DNA of 24,036 bases from a virus, in IMG/VR virus record IMGVR_UViG_3300037137_000696, positions 1 through 24,036 of that record; one strand, given 5' to 3'. Below the pieces are notes generated by a model that saw nothing but the letters and a program-made list of their open reading frames with translations, did no database searches and was not told the DNA's origin. The position numbers and the translations under genes are program-made. Shown piece by piece: positions 6,860-14,479 of the stretch. Every line of letters starts with the position of its first letter. Within the stretch, counting starts at the first letter, position 1.

Positions 6860-9800
6860 TTACCAGTAACGTTTCTTTTTGTTCCCCGAAGGGATTATAT
6901 CTTTTATAATTTGTGCCGCTTGTGAACTTCCGGGTATTCCCGCCAACGAACCCGAAGCTCCAATCGTTTTTACTATACCTTTTAATTTAGTTTCTGGAGT
7001 TTTCCCTTTTACTATATTTCCGGCTCCTTCTAATATATCCTCTACGGTATTTATCACCGGAACAGGATTAGATGAATAAGTGATTGAAGAAACTAATTGT
7101 CCCACCAATGGGACACTTTGAATCATTTGCAACAAAACATTCATAACAAAATCCTGTTCTTTTTTCTTATCTTGCGCTAATGCTCCTGTTATCTTTCTTG
7201 AACCCCTACGGATACCTTCCTCAACTGCTCCGGCAAATACTAATAACCAAAACACGGAAGAAATAGCCTTACCGTAATTTTTTTCTTTAATCCCCATTCT
7301 CCATACCTGGCGATTTATATTGTCCCATCGTGCAAGCATAAAACTCTGGAATGTAAGGATTGTTTTGTTGATTGACTTATTATCAGTAAGTCCATATCCA
7401 GCAGTAATGGCAAGGGGTTGGTCTTTAAAGAATGATGAACCTTGGCTTTGACGCATTAACCGTGTTGCTTCTTGTACTAATTCAAGGTTAGGATTTTCAA
7501 AATCAACAGCAATTCCTTTCTCTGCCGCCAGTTTCTGATAAGAACCACTTGCCGCAACTGAACGCATAATCCCGTCTAAAACTTGCAAAGGTTTAGTTCC
7601 TACCCTTGTTAAATTAGCTAAAAATCCTTCACCAAATTCCCTAAAAGCAATATCATCCCCTACTGCTTTTTTAACCTCTGGAAAATTATCCATAATGAAA
7701 TTGCGCCACTCTGGAGATACGGCGATATTAGTAGCCCCTTTAGTTGCCCATTCTGTACCTATGGTTGCTATGGTATCGGAGAATGAAGAAAACTGCACCA
7801 GTGCTGAAGATAACCTAAAAGCTAAAACACCCGCACCGATATTCCTACGCAAAATATCTAAAGCGGCAATCCGTTTTGCCCCTTCCGTTCCGCCCTTACG
7901 TGCCATTAAATCTAACCATTGAAGCCAAGCAAGAGTGCCGACATCACCTAATTTTTCTCTCATTTCAGGAGAATTGATTACTTCAAAATACATCTTTATA
8001 TTCTTCCCGGTATTAAGCATATAAGCTACATCATCCATATGCCTACGGAATATCTTATCTATATTGGTTTCAAGTTTTATATTGCTTATTGTGGCACGTT
8101 CTTTTGTAAACCCCTGTTCTACTGTTTTTGTCTTACGGGTAGTTATCTGTTCAGGTGTTTGTCCAAAACGTTCATATATCTCTAAATCCGACATCAATTC
8201 ATAATCAGACATAAAAGATACATAATTTTCTTGTTCGCCGACATCAGCATTATAAACTTCCTTAGAATATTGCTTAACCGCAGGAAATTCTTTATCAAAA
8301 GTATCCAATACGAATTGATACGCTTTTTCTTCTGCCGGAGTTAATTTTATAGCGCTTACTTCTTCTTCTGTAATTCCACTATTAGCAAGTCTCTCTAATC
8401 CACCTTCCTGTCTTGAAGCCGCTATAACACCTATCCTCTCAAATTCTTTTTCGGTAAAATCTTTAGTTAACCCATACCACTGCTTGGTTACTTCATCATT
8501 GTAAGTAAGATATTTAGAAAAATCCGCGTCTAAGGCTTTCTTCATTGACTTCATTCCAGTAACATCAGCCAAACCATCTATCGGAGTAAGTCCTACGCCT
8601 GTTTTTTGAGCATAATTTTGTAAAGTAATAGTCCTCTCTACCCAAGAATTTACTTTATCGCCTATTGGAACTTTAGGCAATATTTTAGACTTTATCGGAG
8701 TTGCCTCTTTAACCAATTCAGTCTTAATTCTCTCTTTTTTTGCAACATAGACCGCTTCTCTGGCTTTTAGCTTAGTTTTTCCTAACTTCTCTAAATTACT
8801 TATCGTTTCGCTAACTTGGCGCAGTTGGTCTAAGGTCATATCTTCAAGATTAACCTTATCAAGCATGGCAAGTTTCTCAGCAGGTATGTCTATCGGCCTT
8901 CCTTCAATTTTCATCCTTTCGACAAATGTTTTCATTCCTTCACGCTCAGCGAGGGTTCTTTCTTGCCTTTTCTTTAAGTCAAATTTAGATTTAAGTTGCT
9001 CTATCATTCCTTGATATTCGACTGCTATATCTTCGGTCGGAGCAGATTGAATATCCTGAATTAAATCTTTTACCTCATCGCGCAATGCCTTTTTCTGCCT
9101 CTGATTTTCTCTTACCTCGGCATATTCTTGTTTAAGATTTTCAAGCTTATATTGAGCCTTAACTTTTTCGGCTTCTGTATTAAAATTAGATATTTTCAAT
9201 TCTTCTTCTAATTTGGCAATATCGTCCTCATATCTAAAAAACTGCTTAACTGCCCCGGCCATCAACTTATCTTCTTCTTTTTCGGCTTCTTTAGTTAACT
9301 GTTTAGATAATTTTTCTTCTTGTCCTAACATACGTTTAAGAGCTTCGGATTCTTTAATTACACCACCTACCTTAATTTGACCGGTAGTTTCACGGATAAT
9401 CTTCTTAACTTGACTTGTAGGTATTACGCTTGGTTTAGGTTTTATTACAGGAATCTTCCCCTCTCCTGTGGGTTGGGAGAGTTTGGTTCTTTCTGGTGAT
9501 TTCCATATTCCGTCAGTATCTTTTACCAAACCATTAGGAGCATATATTTCGCCTGTTCCTGTTGAGTATTCAATATCTCTTGCATCTACTTTTATTGGTA
9601 ATATCTCTCCAGACTTATTCTTTGTCTTACCATAAAATTCAGCACCTTTCTTATTAGGGCTAAAGAATGATTGACTTTCTACTTTACCGCTTTCGATTAT
9701 CTTTTGTGCATTTTCTATACTTGTTCCATGATAAATTGTTACTGAACCATCTCCATTTATGGAAATACGATATTTCTGTTCCTTAGCAGTATCTACTAAG

Positions 9801-10864
9801 TCTTGTGCCGCAGTAACTCTTTCTTGAAACTCCACCTTCCCCTCACCTGTGGGTTGTTCAACCTTAGGCAGATTTAGTTGGGAAAGAGTAACGACTATTT
9901 GCCTACCCATCATATCTATGGTAACACGCTTATCGGTTATCTCTTTAATTATCCCTTCCTGAATTATGCCTTTCGCATCCTTGAATCCTACGGTCTGACC
10001 TATCTTCGGGAGTTTAATCTGGCCTGCTTCATTCATATGTTGCAAATCTTCTATGATTAACCCCAACAGACTTCTTTTCCTGGCATAAGATTGTAATGTA
10101 GATGGGCCTCCACCCTGACCTTCTCCTATGGCTGTTTCTGAGGCGACAAGTTCAGCTTCAACGGCAGTCAACTTTTCGAGTGCGGTTTTCTTGAATTGTG
10201 TTTTAAGTTCATTTTTTGTAGTTTCTTCTGCGACTGGCCCGGCGGGAAGTATTCCCCGCATCTTTTCTTTAGCGGCGAGTTCTGCGGCTGAATCAAGTTT
10301 TCTAATTATGCTTCTAGCCAATAGTTCCCGTTTTAACGCAGCTTTGGCTAAACCCAAAACCCCGTATTCTATAATGGACTCAGATATATCGGCGATTATC
10401 TCAGCTACAGGAGGAAGGTCTTTGGTTCCAGGGAGGCGCCTATATAGTTGAGGGGTGGCCTCTGGGTAAGTAATGCCTTTGAAGAGTTTATCCATGATGT
10501 TGCCTTCCGCACCCTTTGCCGCCAATCCTTTTACTGCCTGGACTACAGGATATAGACCGCCAGTCATTACTGTCGACAGGGCTACACCTGTCAGGGCTTG
10601 CTTTCGGGGACTGGTAAGTTCCCAGTCAAATTTCAATCCAACAGGAACTTCCTCTCCAGCTTCTTTATACATCAGTTCGACATTTGCCCGCGCCTTGATT
10701 GGCGGCGGCCTATAAGGTATCTCGCCGGGCTTAGCGGCTCTTATGAATGTTCCGTCTGTTATGGATTCAATACTATTCGCAGTAGGAATATCAAAAATAT
10801 CCTTCTCTAAAAGACCATCTTCTCGTTCTCTTACCGGAATAGCGGTTTCTACGTCAAATGGCAT
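6860..10864 (-). CDS. Giant gp16-like ejection protein with ADP-ribosyltransferase-like domain
   Basis: A 1334-residue protein, starting on a TAATG overlap, in the position of T7 gp16, the largest internal protein ejected with the DNA. Residues 85-190 hold Ala/Gly-rich hydrophobic helices. Residues 288-331 look like a small SH3-like beta barrel (GQTVGFKDAKG, KRVTIDMMGRQIVV). Residues 375-445 look like an ADP-ribosyltransferase fold: VTIYHGTS (H379), SFFSPNKKGAEFYG (Y411) and STGTGEIYAPNG (E439), fitting an H-Y-E triad. This block lies between two in-frame direct repeats encoding QPTGEGK. Residues 500-720 are long coiled coils, and the C-terminal third is helical with hydrophobic segments (SSVFWLLVFAGAVEEG near 1202; VLLQMIQSVPLVGQLVSSI) and a basic tail (GNKKKRYW). 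The C-terminal half loosely recalls large polyvalent phage proteins. No lytic transglycosylase motif was recognised. Confidence 0.85.
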   Translation of the reverse strand: MPFDVETAIPVREREDGLLEKDIFDIPTANSIESITDGTFIRAAKPGEIPYRPPPIKARANVELMYKEAGEEVPVGLKFDWELTSPRKQALTGVALSTVMTGGLYPVVQAVKGLAAKGAEGNIMDKLFKGITYPEATPQLYRRLPGTKDLPPVAEIIADISESIIEYGVLGLAKAALKRELLARSIIRKLDSAAELAAKEKMRGILPAGPVAEETTKNELKTQFKKTALEKLTAVEAELVASETAIGEGQGGGPSTLQSYARKRSLLGLIIEDLQHMNEAGQIKLPKIGQTVGFKDAKGIIQEGIIKEITDKRVTIDMMGRQIVVTLSQLNLPKVEQPTGEGKVEFQERVTAAQDLVDTAKEQKYRISINGDGSVTIYHGTSIENAQKIIESGKVESQSFFSPNKKGAEFYGKTKNKSGEILPIKVDARDIEYSTGTGEIYAPNGLVKDTDGIWKSPERTKLSQPTGEGKIPVIKPKPSVIPTSQVKKIIRETTGQIKVGGVIKESEALKRMLGQEEKLSKQLTKEAEKEEDKLMAGAVKQFFRYEDDIAKLEEELKISNFNTEAEKVKAQYKLENLKQEYAEVRENQRQKKALRDEVKDLIQDIQSAPTEDIAVEYQGMIEQLKSKFDLKKRQERTLAEREGMKTFVERMKIEGRPIDIPAEKLAMLDKVNLEDMTLDQLRQVSETISNLEKLGKTKLKAREAVYVAKKERIKTELVKEATPIKSKILPKVPIGDKVNSWVERTITLQNYAQKTGVGLTPIDGLADVTGMKSMKKALDADFSKYLTYNDEVTKQWYGLTKDFTEKEFERIGVIAASRQEGGLERLANSGITEEEVSAIKLTPAEEKAYQFVLDTFDKEFPAVKQYSKEVYNADVGEQENYVSFMSDYELMSDLEIYERFGQTPEQITTRKTKTVEQGFTKERATISNIKLETNIDKIFRRHMDDVAYMLNTGKNIKMYFEVINSPEMREKLGDVGTLAWLQWLDLMARKGGTEGAKRIAALDILRRNIGAGVLAFRLSSALVQFSSFSDTIATIGTEWATKGATNIAVSPEWRNFIMDNFPEVKKAVGDDIAFREFGEGFLANLTRVGTKPLQVLDGIMRSVAASGSYQKLAAEKGIAVDFENPNLELVQEATRLMRQSQGSSFFKDQPLAITAGYGLTDNKSINKTILTFQSFMLARWDNINRQVWRMGIKEKNYGKAISSVFWLLVFAGAVEEGIRRGSRKITGALAQDKKKEQDFVMNVLLQMIQSVPLVGQLVSSITYSSNPVPVINTVEDILEGAGNIVKGKTPETKLKGIVKTIGASGSLAGIPGSSQAAQIIKDIIPSGNKKKRYW
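9455..9475. repeat. Direct repeat, copy 2 (3' of ART-like domain)
   Basis: This 21-base segment matches 9836-9856 at 20 of 21 bases. It encodes QPTGEGK at residues 464-470 of the gp16-like protein. The two copies are 381 bases apart (127 codons), so the frame is kept, and they bracket the ADP-ribosyltransferase-like domain. Confidence 0.85.
9836..9856. repeat. Direct repeat, copy 1 (5' of ART-like domain)
   Basis: This copy encodes QPTGEGK at residues 337-343, directly after the SH3-like domain. It differs from the copy at 9455-9475 by a single base. Recombination between the two would cleanly remove 127 codons, and the arrangement looks like the mark of a domain gained by duplication of a linker or by insertion. 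Confidence 0.85.
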
Positions 10865-12357
10865 TATTTAACCTTTGGTTTAGGAGCTTCTACGTCTAAG
10901 ATATCACCCATTGGAGTTATTGTTTTTATTGCCCCGTTTTTATCCATAGTTTCCTTTCCTTCTTGCGGATAAGTAGCGGCTTGAGGATGGAGTATCATTA
11001 CTTCCTTGCGTATCGCTTCATTGATTGCTATTTCTGGAGTTTGTCCTTTAGATACCCCTTCCATATATCTTTTGAATAACCTTGCTTTTATTTCTGGCTT
11101 TTCTTCAGCATATTCATCAGACCAGATAGATATTGCCTGGAGGAAACTCTTTTTAGGCAGAACTTTCTCTAAGGTATCTTTTGTTATCCCTTGATTAAAT
11201 GTATTTAAAACATTAAAATCTTCGTCGGATATTTCACCCGTAGCGTTCTTTTGCAATATTTTTAATTTAATATCTTCGGGGTTCTTTTCAGGATTTAAAA
11301 TATCCTCGGCAATATTATTAAAGGTTTCAGATTTAGTCTCCGCCTCCTCTTTTCTTAACAGGGAATTTATGTATGCCTCGGCAAATCTCGGTTTGAGAAT
11401 TCCCTTGTTCATATCATTTTTAGCCATTCTCATCAAGTCAGAATAAGACGCGGAATTATTCACCTTCATCTGGATTAACTCATCTTCTCTTTCTGTGCGA
11501 AATTGCTCCGCCTGCGATTCTCTAAGATTTCTAAGTTGCCTGTCCGATACTTCTAAACCCTCAACTATCTCGCCGTACTTCTCTTTCGGTATTTTTGCTT
11601 TTATCTTTTCGTCATTCAGAAGCGCCTTCGCCTCTTTCAATGTGCCACCCATCTGAAGAATAGAGTCTGCCGCATTGTAGGTTGCTTTAGCTATATCTTC
11701 GTTGACTTCTAAGTCCATTTGAGCAAGCGGTGTGCCTAACCTGTTCCTCTCATCTAAATGGTTCTTGATGATTTTATCTATTGCCATGCCTAATGTAGCA
11801 GGGTCAGCTTTAACGCTTTCAACAAGGGTCTTACTCAATGCGTCAAAGGTATCTTTAGCGGCTTTTCTTGTTTCGGCTATCTCATGTTTAATAGTAAACT
11901 CTCTGCCGGATAAGTAGTGGCTGGAAAGTCGTTGCGTCAACTCACTCCTATAACCCTCATGCTTTACTTTTTTAAGTATGCTATCGCGCAAGTCTGCACT
12001 TCTCTTTTCATACTCTGTTGCCGCGCCATTGGTCTGGTAACCCATTCTATCGCCTATACCATCGGGGATTTCCGTATCAACTCCGTCAATCTTTATGACC
12101 TTAGTCTTATCATTATGAAGAATATCCTGATTAGCAAGAATAAACTCATTCTCTAACTCAGCATTTTTGACTTTATACATCTGTTCAGCTTTTTCTTGGA
12201 ACATCTGCCCGATATCGCCGACTCCCTCTATGAGTTTACTCGTAGCCGCGGTTACATTTTCGCCAAAGGCCCCACGCACCGCCCCTGGTATATTATATTC
12301 TGCAACTCTCGGAGTCTGGGTTGATACTGTCTGTTGTGTTGTAGGAATTTTAGGCAT
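10864..12357 (-). CDS. gp15-like internal (ejection) protein
   Basis: A 497-residue, highly charged, almost wholly alpha-helical protein without Cys. Its start shares a base with the preceding stop (TAATG at 12357). The N-terminus is Thr/Gln-rich (TTQQTVSTQTPRVAEYNIPG) and is followed by long amphipathic helices, such as LIEGVGDIGQMFQEKAEQMY and EYEKRSADLRDSILKKVKHE. Repeated motifs of the type 'DxNVLNTFNQGITKDTLEK' recur in the C-terminal half. Size, helix content and location between a gp14-like and a gp16-like gene fit the middle internal core protein of T7-like phages, which lines the channel formed across the cell envelope during DNA entry. The call rests on order and composition more than on a specific motif. 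Confidence 0.7.
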   Translation of the reverse strand: MPKIPTTQQTVSTQTPRVAEYNIPGAVRGAFGENVTAATSKLIEGVGDIGQMFQEKAEQMYKVKNAELENEFILANQDILHNDKTKVIKIDGVDTEIPDGIGDRMGYQTNGAATEYEKRSADLRDSILKKVKHEGYRSELTQRLSSHYLSGREFTIKHEIAETRKAAKDTFDALSKTLVESVKADPATLGMAIDKIIKNHLDERNRLGTPLAQMDLEVNEDIAKATYNAADSILQMGGTLKEAKALLNDEKIKAKIPKEKYGEIVEGLEVSDRQLRNLRESQAEQFRTEREDELIQMKVNNSASYSDLMRMAKNDMNKGILKPRFAEAYINSLLRKEEAETKSETFNNIAEDILNPEKNPEDIKLKILQKNATGEISDEDFNVLNTFNQGITKDTLEKVLPKKSFLQAISIWSDEYAEEKPEIKARLFKRYMEGVSKGQTPEIAINEAIRKEVMILHPQAATYPQEGKETMDKNGAIKTITPMGDILDVEAPKPKVK

Positions 12358-12914
12358 TATTTTCCTTTCCCGTAACCTTTATAATCGTAGTAACCTTTAG
12401 CCACTGAAGAAGCGCCGCCTAAGATACCCGTGGCTAAACCGATATTGCCAGCTTTCCTGGCTTGCTTAGCGGCCATACCGTATTGTGTTGCCTGGGTAGA
12501 TAAACCCCATTTCTCAAGTGCCGCCTGATTATTTATACTCCAGGAGGCTACATCGGCATTATAACGAACAGTAGACTCGTCAAGTTTCTGGGTGCGGAAA
12601 AGGTCTGTAGCAATATCGCCTTCACTTACAGAGCCACCGCCTATGCCACTTGCCGCCCTTGCCGCGCGTTGCTCTCCGGCCAATACCATATATTTACGTT
12701 GCAACTGCTTGGTATCTTCGGCAGCCTCAGTCTGGGTAAGCCGGACATTCTGTTCTGCTGTGCGCTGGGCTAACATGGCTTGTTGTTTAGCTACGGCTTG
12801 ATTATATTTATTCATTTCTTCTTCGGACTTACCCTGCTGATAAGCCATAATCCCACCGCCCACGGCAGAGGTTACGCTTAATGCTATCCCGACTACCGCT
12901 AATGCTACAGGCAT
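12357..12914 (-). CDS. gp14-like internal virion protein
   Basis: A 185-residue protein starting ATGCCTG at 12914, two bases after the upstream stop. The N-terminus is a hydrophobic Ala/Gly segment (ALAVVGIALSVTSAVGGGIM, residues 4-23). A Gln/Ala-rich helix follows (NQAVAKQQAMLAQRTAEQNV), then the glycine patch ASGIGGGSVSEGD, more helix, and a C-terminal Gly-rich stretch (GLATGILGGASS, then YKGYGKGK). This arrangement is typical of the smallest T7-type ejection protein, gp14, which inserts in the outer membrane of the host at the start of DNA entry. The position directly before the gp15- and gp16-like genes strengthens the call. Confidence 0.8.
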   Translation of the reverse strand: MPVALAVVGIALSVTSAVGGGIMAYQQGKSEEEMNKYNQAVAKQQAMLAQRTAEQNVRLTQTEAAEDTKQLQRKYMVLAGEQRAARAASGIGGGSVSEGDIATDLFRTQKLDESTVRYNADVASWSINNQAALEKWGLSTQATQYGMAAKQARKAGNIGLATGILGGASSVAKGYYDYKGYGKGK

Positions 12915-12916
12915 AG

Positions 12917-13363
12917 TTATTTCTCCCTTTGGTAGATAATGATATCGCCTACGTTATTAAAAAAGAAAAACCCTAATTTCCGGAACATCTTCATTAATCC
13001 AGGTTCACCTGCTTTAGCGCAAACCCTGATTTTATCTGTAAAACCAAACATATGCTGGATCATCAATTCCGCCGATTCCATTGAAGCCTTCAAGCCGATA
13101 GGCGGGGTATTAGGGTCCTTTAATGCTTCCATAAGGTATCTATTGCCCTGTTGAAAATATCCTATTACTCCTGCACGTCCACCTTCATGGTTTACTGCCC
13201 AGAACTTACCGGAATATCTGTCTAAAGTTTTGATTGCCTCCCTGCGCCCTACATGACCGTTCCGGGGAGTATCCGCAATCTCAATGACATAACCCATATC
13301 CTGCGCTTCCAAGGGTTCTAAGGTTACTTTTTTACCTGTCAATATCGGTCTGTTATCGGGCAT
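12917..13363 (-). CDS. GNAT-fold virion-associated protein
   Basis: The open frame reaches 13492, but that would overlap the upstream gene by 140 bases. The ATG at 13363 has GAGGA at the right distance and leaves an 11-base overlap, giving 148 residues beginning MPDNRPILTGKKVTLEPLEA. The layout fits the N-acetyltransferase (GNAT) fold: a first strand KVTLEPLEAQD, a central strand AGVIGYFQQGNR, and the closing RVCAKAGEPGLMKMFRKLGF, similar to the 'N..s..ly.k.GF' end of that fold. The acetyl-CoA loop (Q/RxxGxG/A) is not clear, so it may be inactive. Related GNAT-like proteins occur in virion gene clusters of T7-like and BPP-1-like phages, where they may serve structural roles. Confidence 0.65.
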   Translation of the reverse strand: MPDNRPILTGKKVTLEPLEAQDMGYVIEIADTPRNGHVGRREAIKTLDRYSGKFWAVNHEGGRAGVIGYFQQGNRYLMEALKDPNTPPIGLKASMESAELMIQHMFGFTDKIRVCAKAGEPGLMKMFRKLGFFFFNNVGDIIIYQREK

Positions 13364-13850
13364 TTGCTTCCTCTTTCTTAAAGGTAAAATATTGAAACAT
13401 CCTGTTATCAACGCCAAAGGGAATAATCTCACCGAACTCTGCGCCAATCCATTTAAGCCAGAGTATCGCCGGCTTGTTGCGGATGTCCACATAGTTGTAA
13501 AGCACGGGGTATAACTCCAACATGGTCTTGATGAAGTTTCTGCATTGCCTTAAAAAAGTCCTCTCTACCTTATCCAATTTCTGTGAGGTCAAAAACCATA
13601 TTGCCGCTTCTTTTACTAAGAGGTCTTGGGGTCTTAATATACCACCCATAGCAAGTACCTCGTTATCTGTTATTATGGAAAAACAGAATACCGAATGGGA
13701 GAAAGAATAGAATAATGATTGCTCTGGTGTAAAATGATGTACCGCCCAGAGTTCATCTATGGTTGTTGAGCGCAGATTATCTTTGAGCGAAGTGATGTCG
13801 CTTACTTCTGCATCCCTACAATATCCTACTTTTGAGCGATAATATTCCAT
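13353..13850 (-). CDS. gp13-like GNAT-fold protein (DUF2833-like)
   Basis: A 165-residue protein that starts with a TAATG overlap at 13850. The order of motifs resembles the T7 gp13-like, DUF2833-type group: an N-terminal VSDITSLKDNLR, a middle strand SIITDNEVLAMGGIL, then AIWFLTSQKLD and, near the end, YVDIRNKPAILWLKWIGAEF, which corresponds to the 'VD.RN..ai.wL.wlGF' signature. T7 gp13 is needed for proper assembly of the internal core proteins. The next gene is a second GNAT-like protein, so two related folds are encoded side by side. Acetyl-CoA binding residues are not obvious, and an assembly role is likelier than catalysis. Confidence 0.75.
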   Translation of the reverse strand: MEYYRSKVGYCRDAEVSDITSLKDNLRSTTIDELWAVHHFTPEQSLFYSFSHSVFCFSIITDNEVLAMGGILRPQDLLVKEAAIWFLTSQKLDKVERTFLRQCRNFIKTMLELYPVLYNYVDIRNKPAILWLKWIGAEFGEIIPFGVDNRMFQYFTFKKEEANAR

Positions 13851-14470
13851 TAGTATAGTTGTGTTGTGCCACCTGCGGTGAATATCGGCATTACCCCTAA
13901 TATGGTTATAGGCAAAGGGTCTGACTGGCGAAAACAGAACCTGCCCCCGTCACTATAACCTTGCCCTAAAGTTACCTTAATATCATCGGTATATAAATCA
14001 CCTGTATCGGTATGATAATCTCCCAAGACTTCGTGCATATCGGTGAAGTTGGGCCCAAACCAGCCACCTCTTGAGTTTAATATCCTCATCACTACCCGGC
14101 TTACCAAGACACGTTTTCCTTGGGTAGTCCCATCACCCAGGGGTACTTCAATATTGAGAGTTTCTAAATCGGCATTATAGGGAAGCCCGACATTAACCAG
14201 ATACGCAGGATTGCTTAAGGTCACCGTCCCCCCTGAGACTTCCTGTTGCGTCTGGACTATCCCATCAGCAAGGATAGACACGGTTTGGCCATCCAAGTGG
14301 TCAAGTCCGTTTACATAAATAGTGGGCGTTCCGGTAGCCCTGGTATCCTGTATTATTCCACTATCAACAAAGAATTGGTGTATAGGGTCAAAGGTTTTCA
14401 ACCTCTGCTCCATGCGCTCCACATACCTTTGCCCGCCCCTGTTGACTATCGCCCATACTGCATTGAACAT
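13850..14470 (-). CDS. Detached C-terminal part of gp12-like tail nozzle
   Basis: A 206-residue protein that reads as the last section of a podoviral nozzle rather than a complete protein. It opens MFNAVWAIVNRGGQRYVERM, which in intact relatives follows directly on the '..ESVCVIP' strand, and continues with HQFFVDSGI, IYVNGLDHLDGQTVSILADG, a set of beta strands (NIEVPLGDGTTQGKRVLVSR) and closing strands ending TTQLY. The preceding gene stops only nine bases earlier and in the same frame, with a ribosome site AGGAGA between the stop and this ATG. I infer that the nozzle is built from two polypeptides. The alternative, occasional readthrough of the TAA, would give one very long protein. Confidence 0.8.
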   Translation of the reverse strand: MFNAVWAIVNRGGQRYVERMEQRLKTFDPIHQFFVDSGIIQDTRATGTPTIYVNGLDHLDGQTVSILADGIVQTQQEVSGGTVTLSNPAYLVNVGLPYNADLETLNIEVPLGDGTTQGKRVLVSRVVMRILNSRGGWFGPNFTDMHEVLGDYHTDTGDLYTDDIKVTLGQGYSDGGRFCFRQSDPLPITILGVMPIFTAGGTTQLY

Positions 14471-14479
14471 ATCTCTCCT
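14471..14479 (-). promoter_or_regulatory. Ribosome-binding site at the nozzle split
   Basis: The nine bases between the upstream TAA and the downstream ATG read AGGAGAGAT on the coding strand. AGGAGA is a strong Shine-Dalgarno core at a good distance from the ATG at 14470. Its presence supports reinitiation at the downstream part and argues against the stop being a sequencing error. Confidence 0.8.

Noticed and set aside
10128-10451. Plus-strand frame opposite the gp16-like gene, rich in Ser and Ala
   Set aside because: Antisense to the ejection protein; no start signal and typical shadow composition.
13364-13492. Longer version of the second GNAT-like gene starting at 13492
   Set aside because: It would overlap the previous gene by 140 bases and add 43 residues without any match to the fold. 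The ATG at 13363 has a good ribosome site and a normal short overlap.
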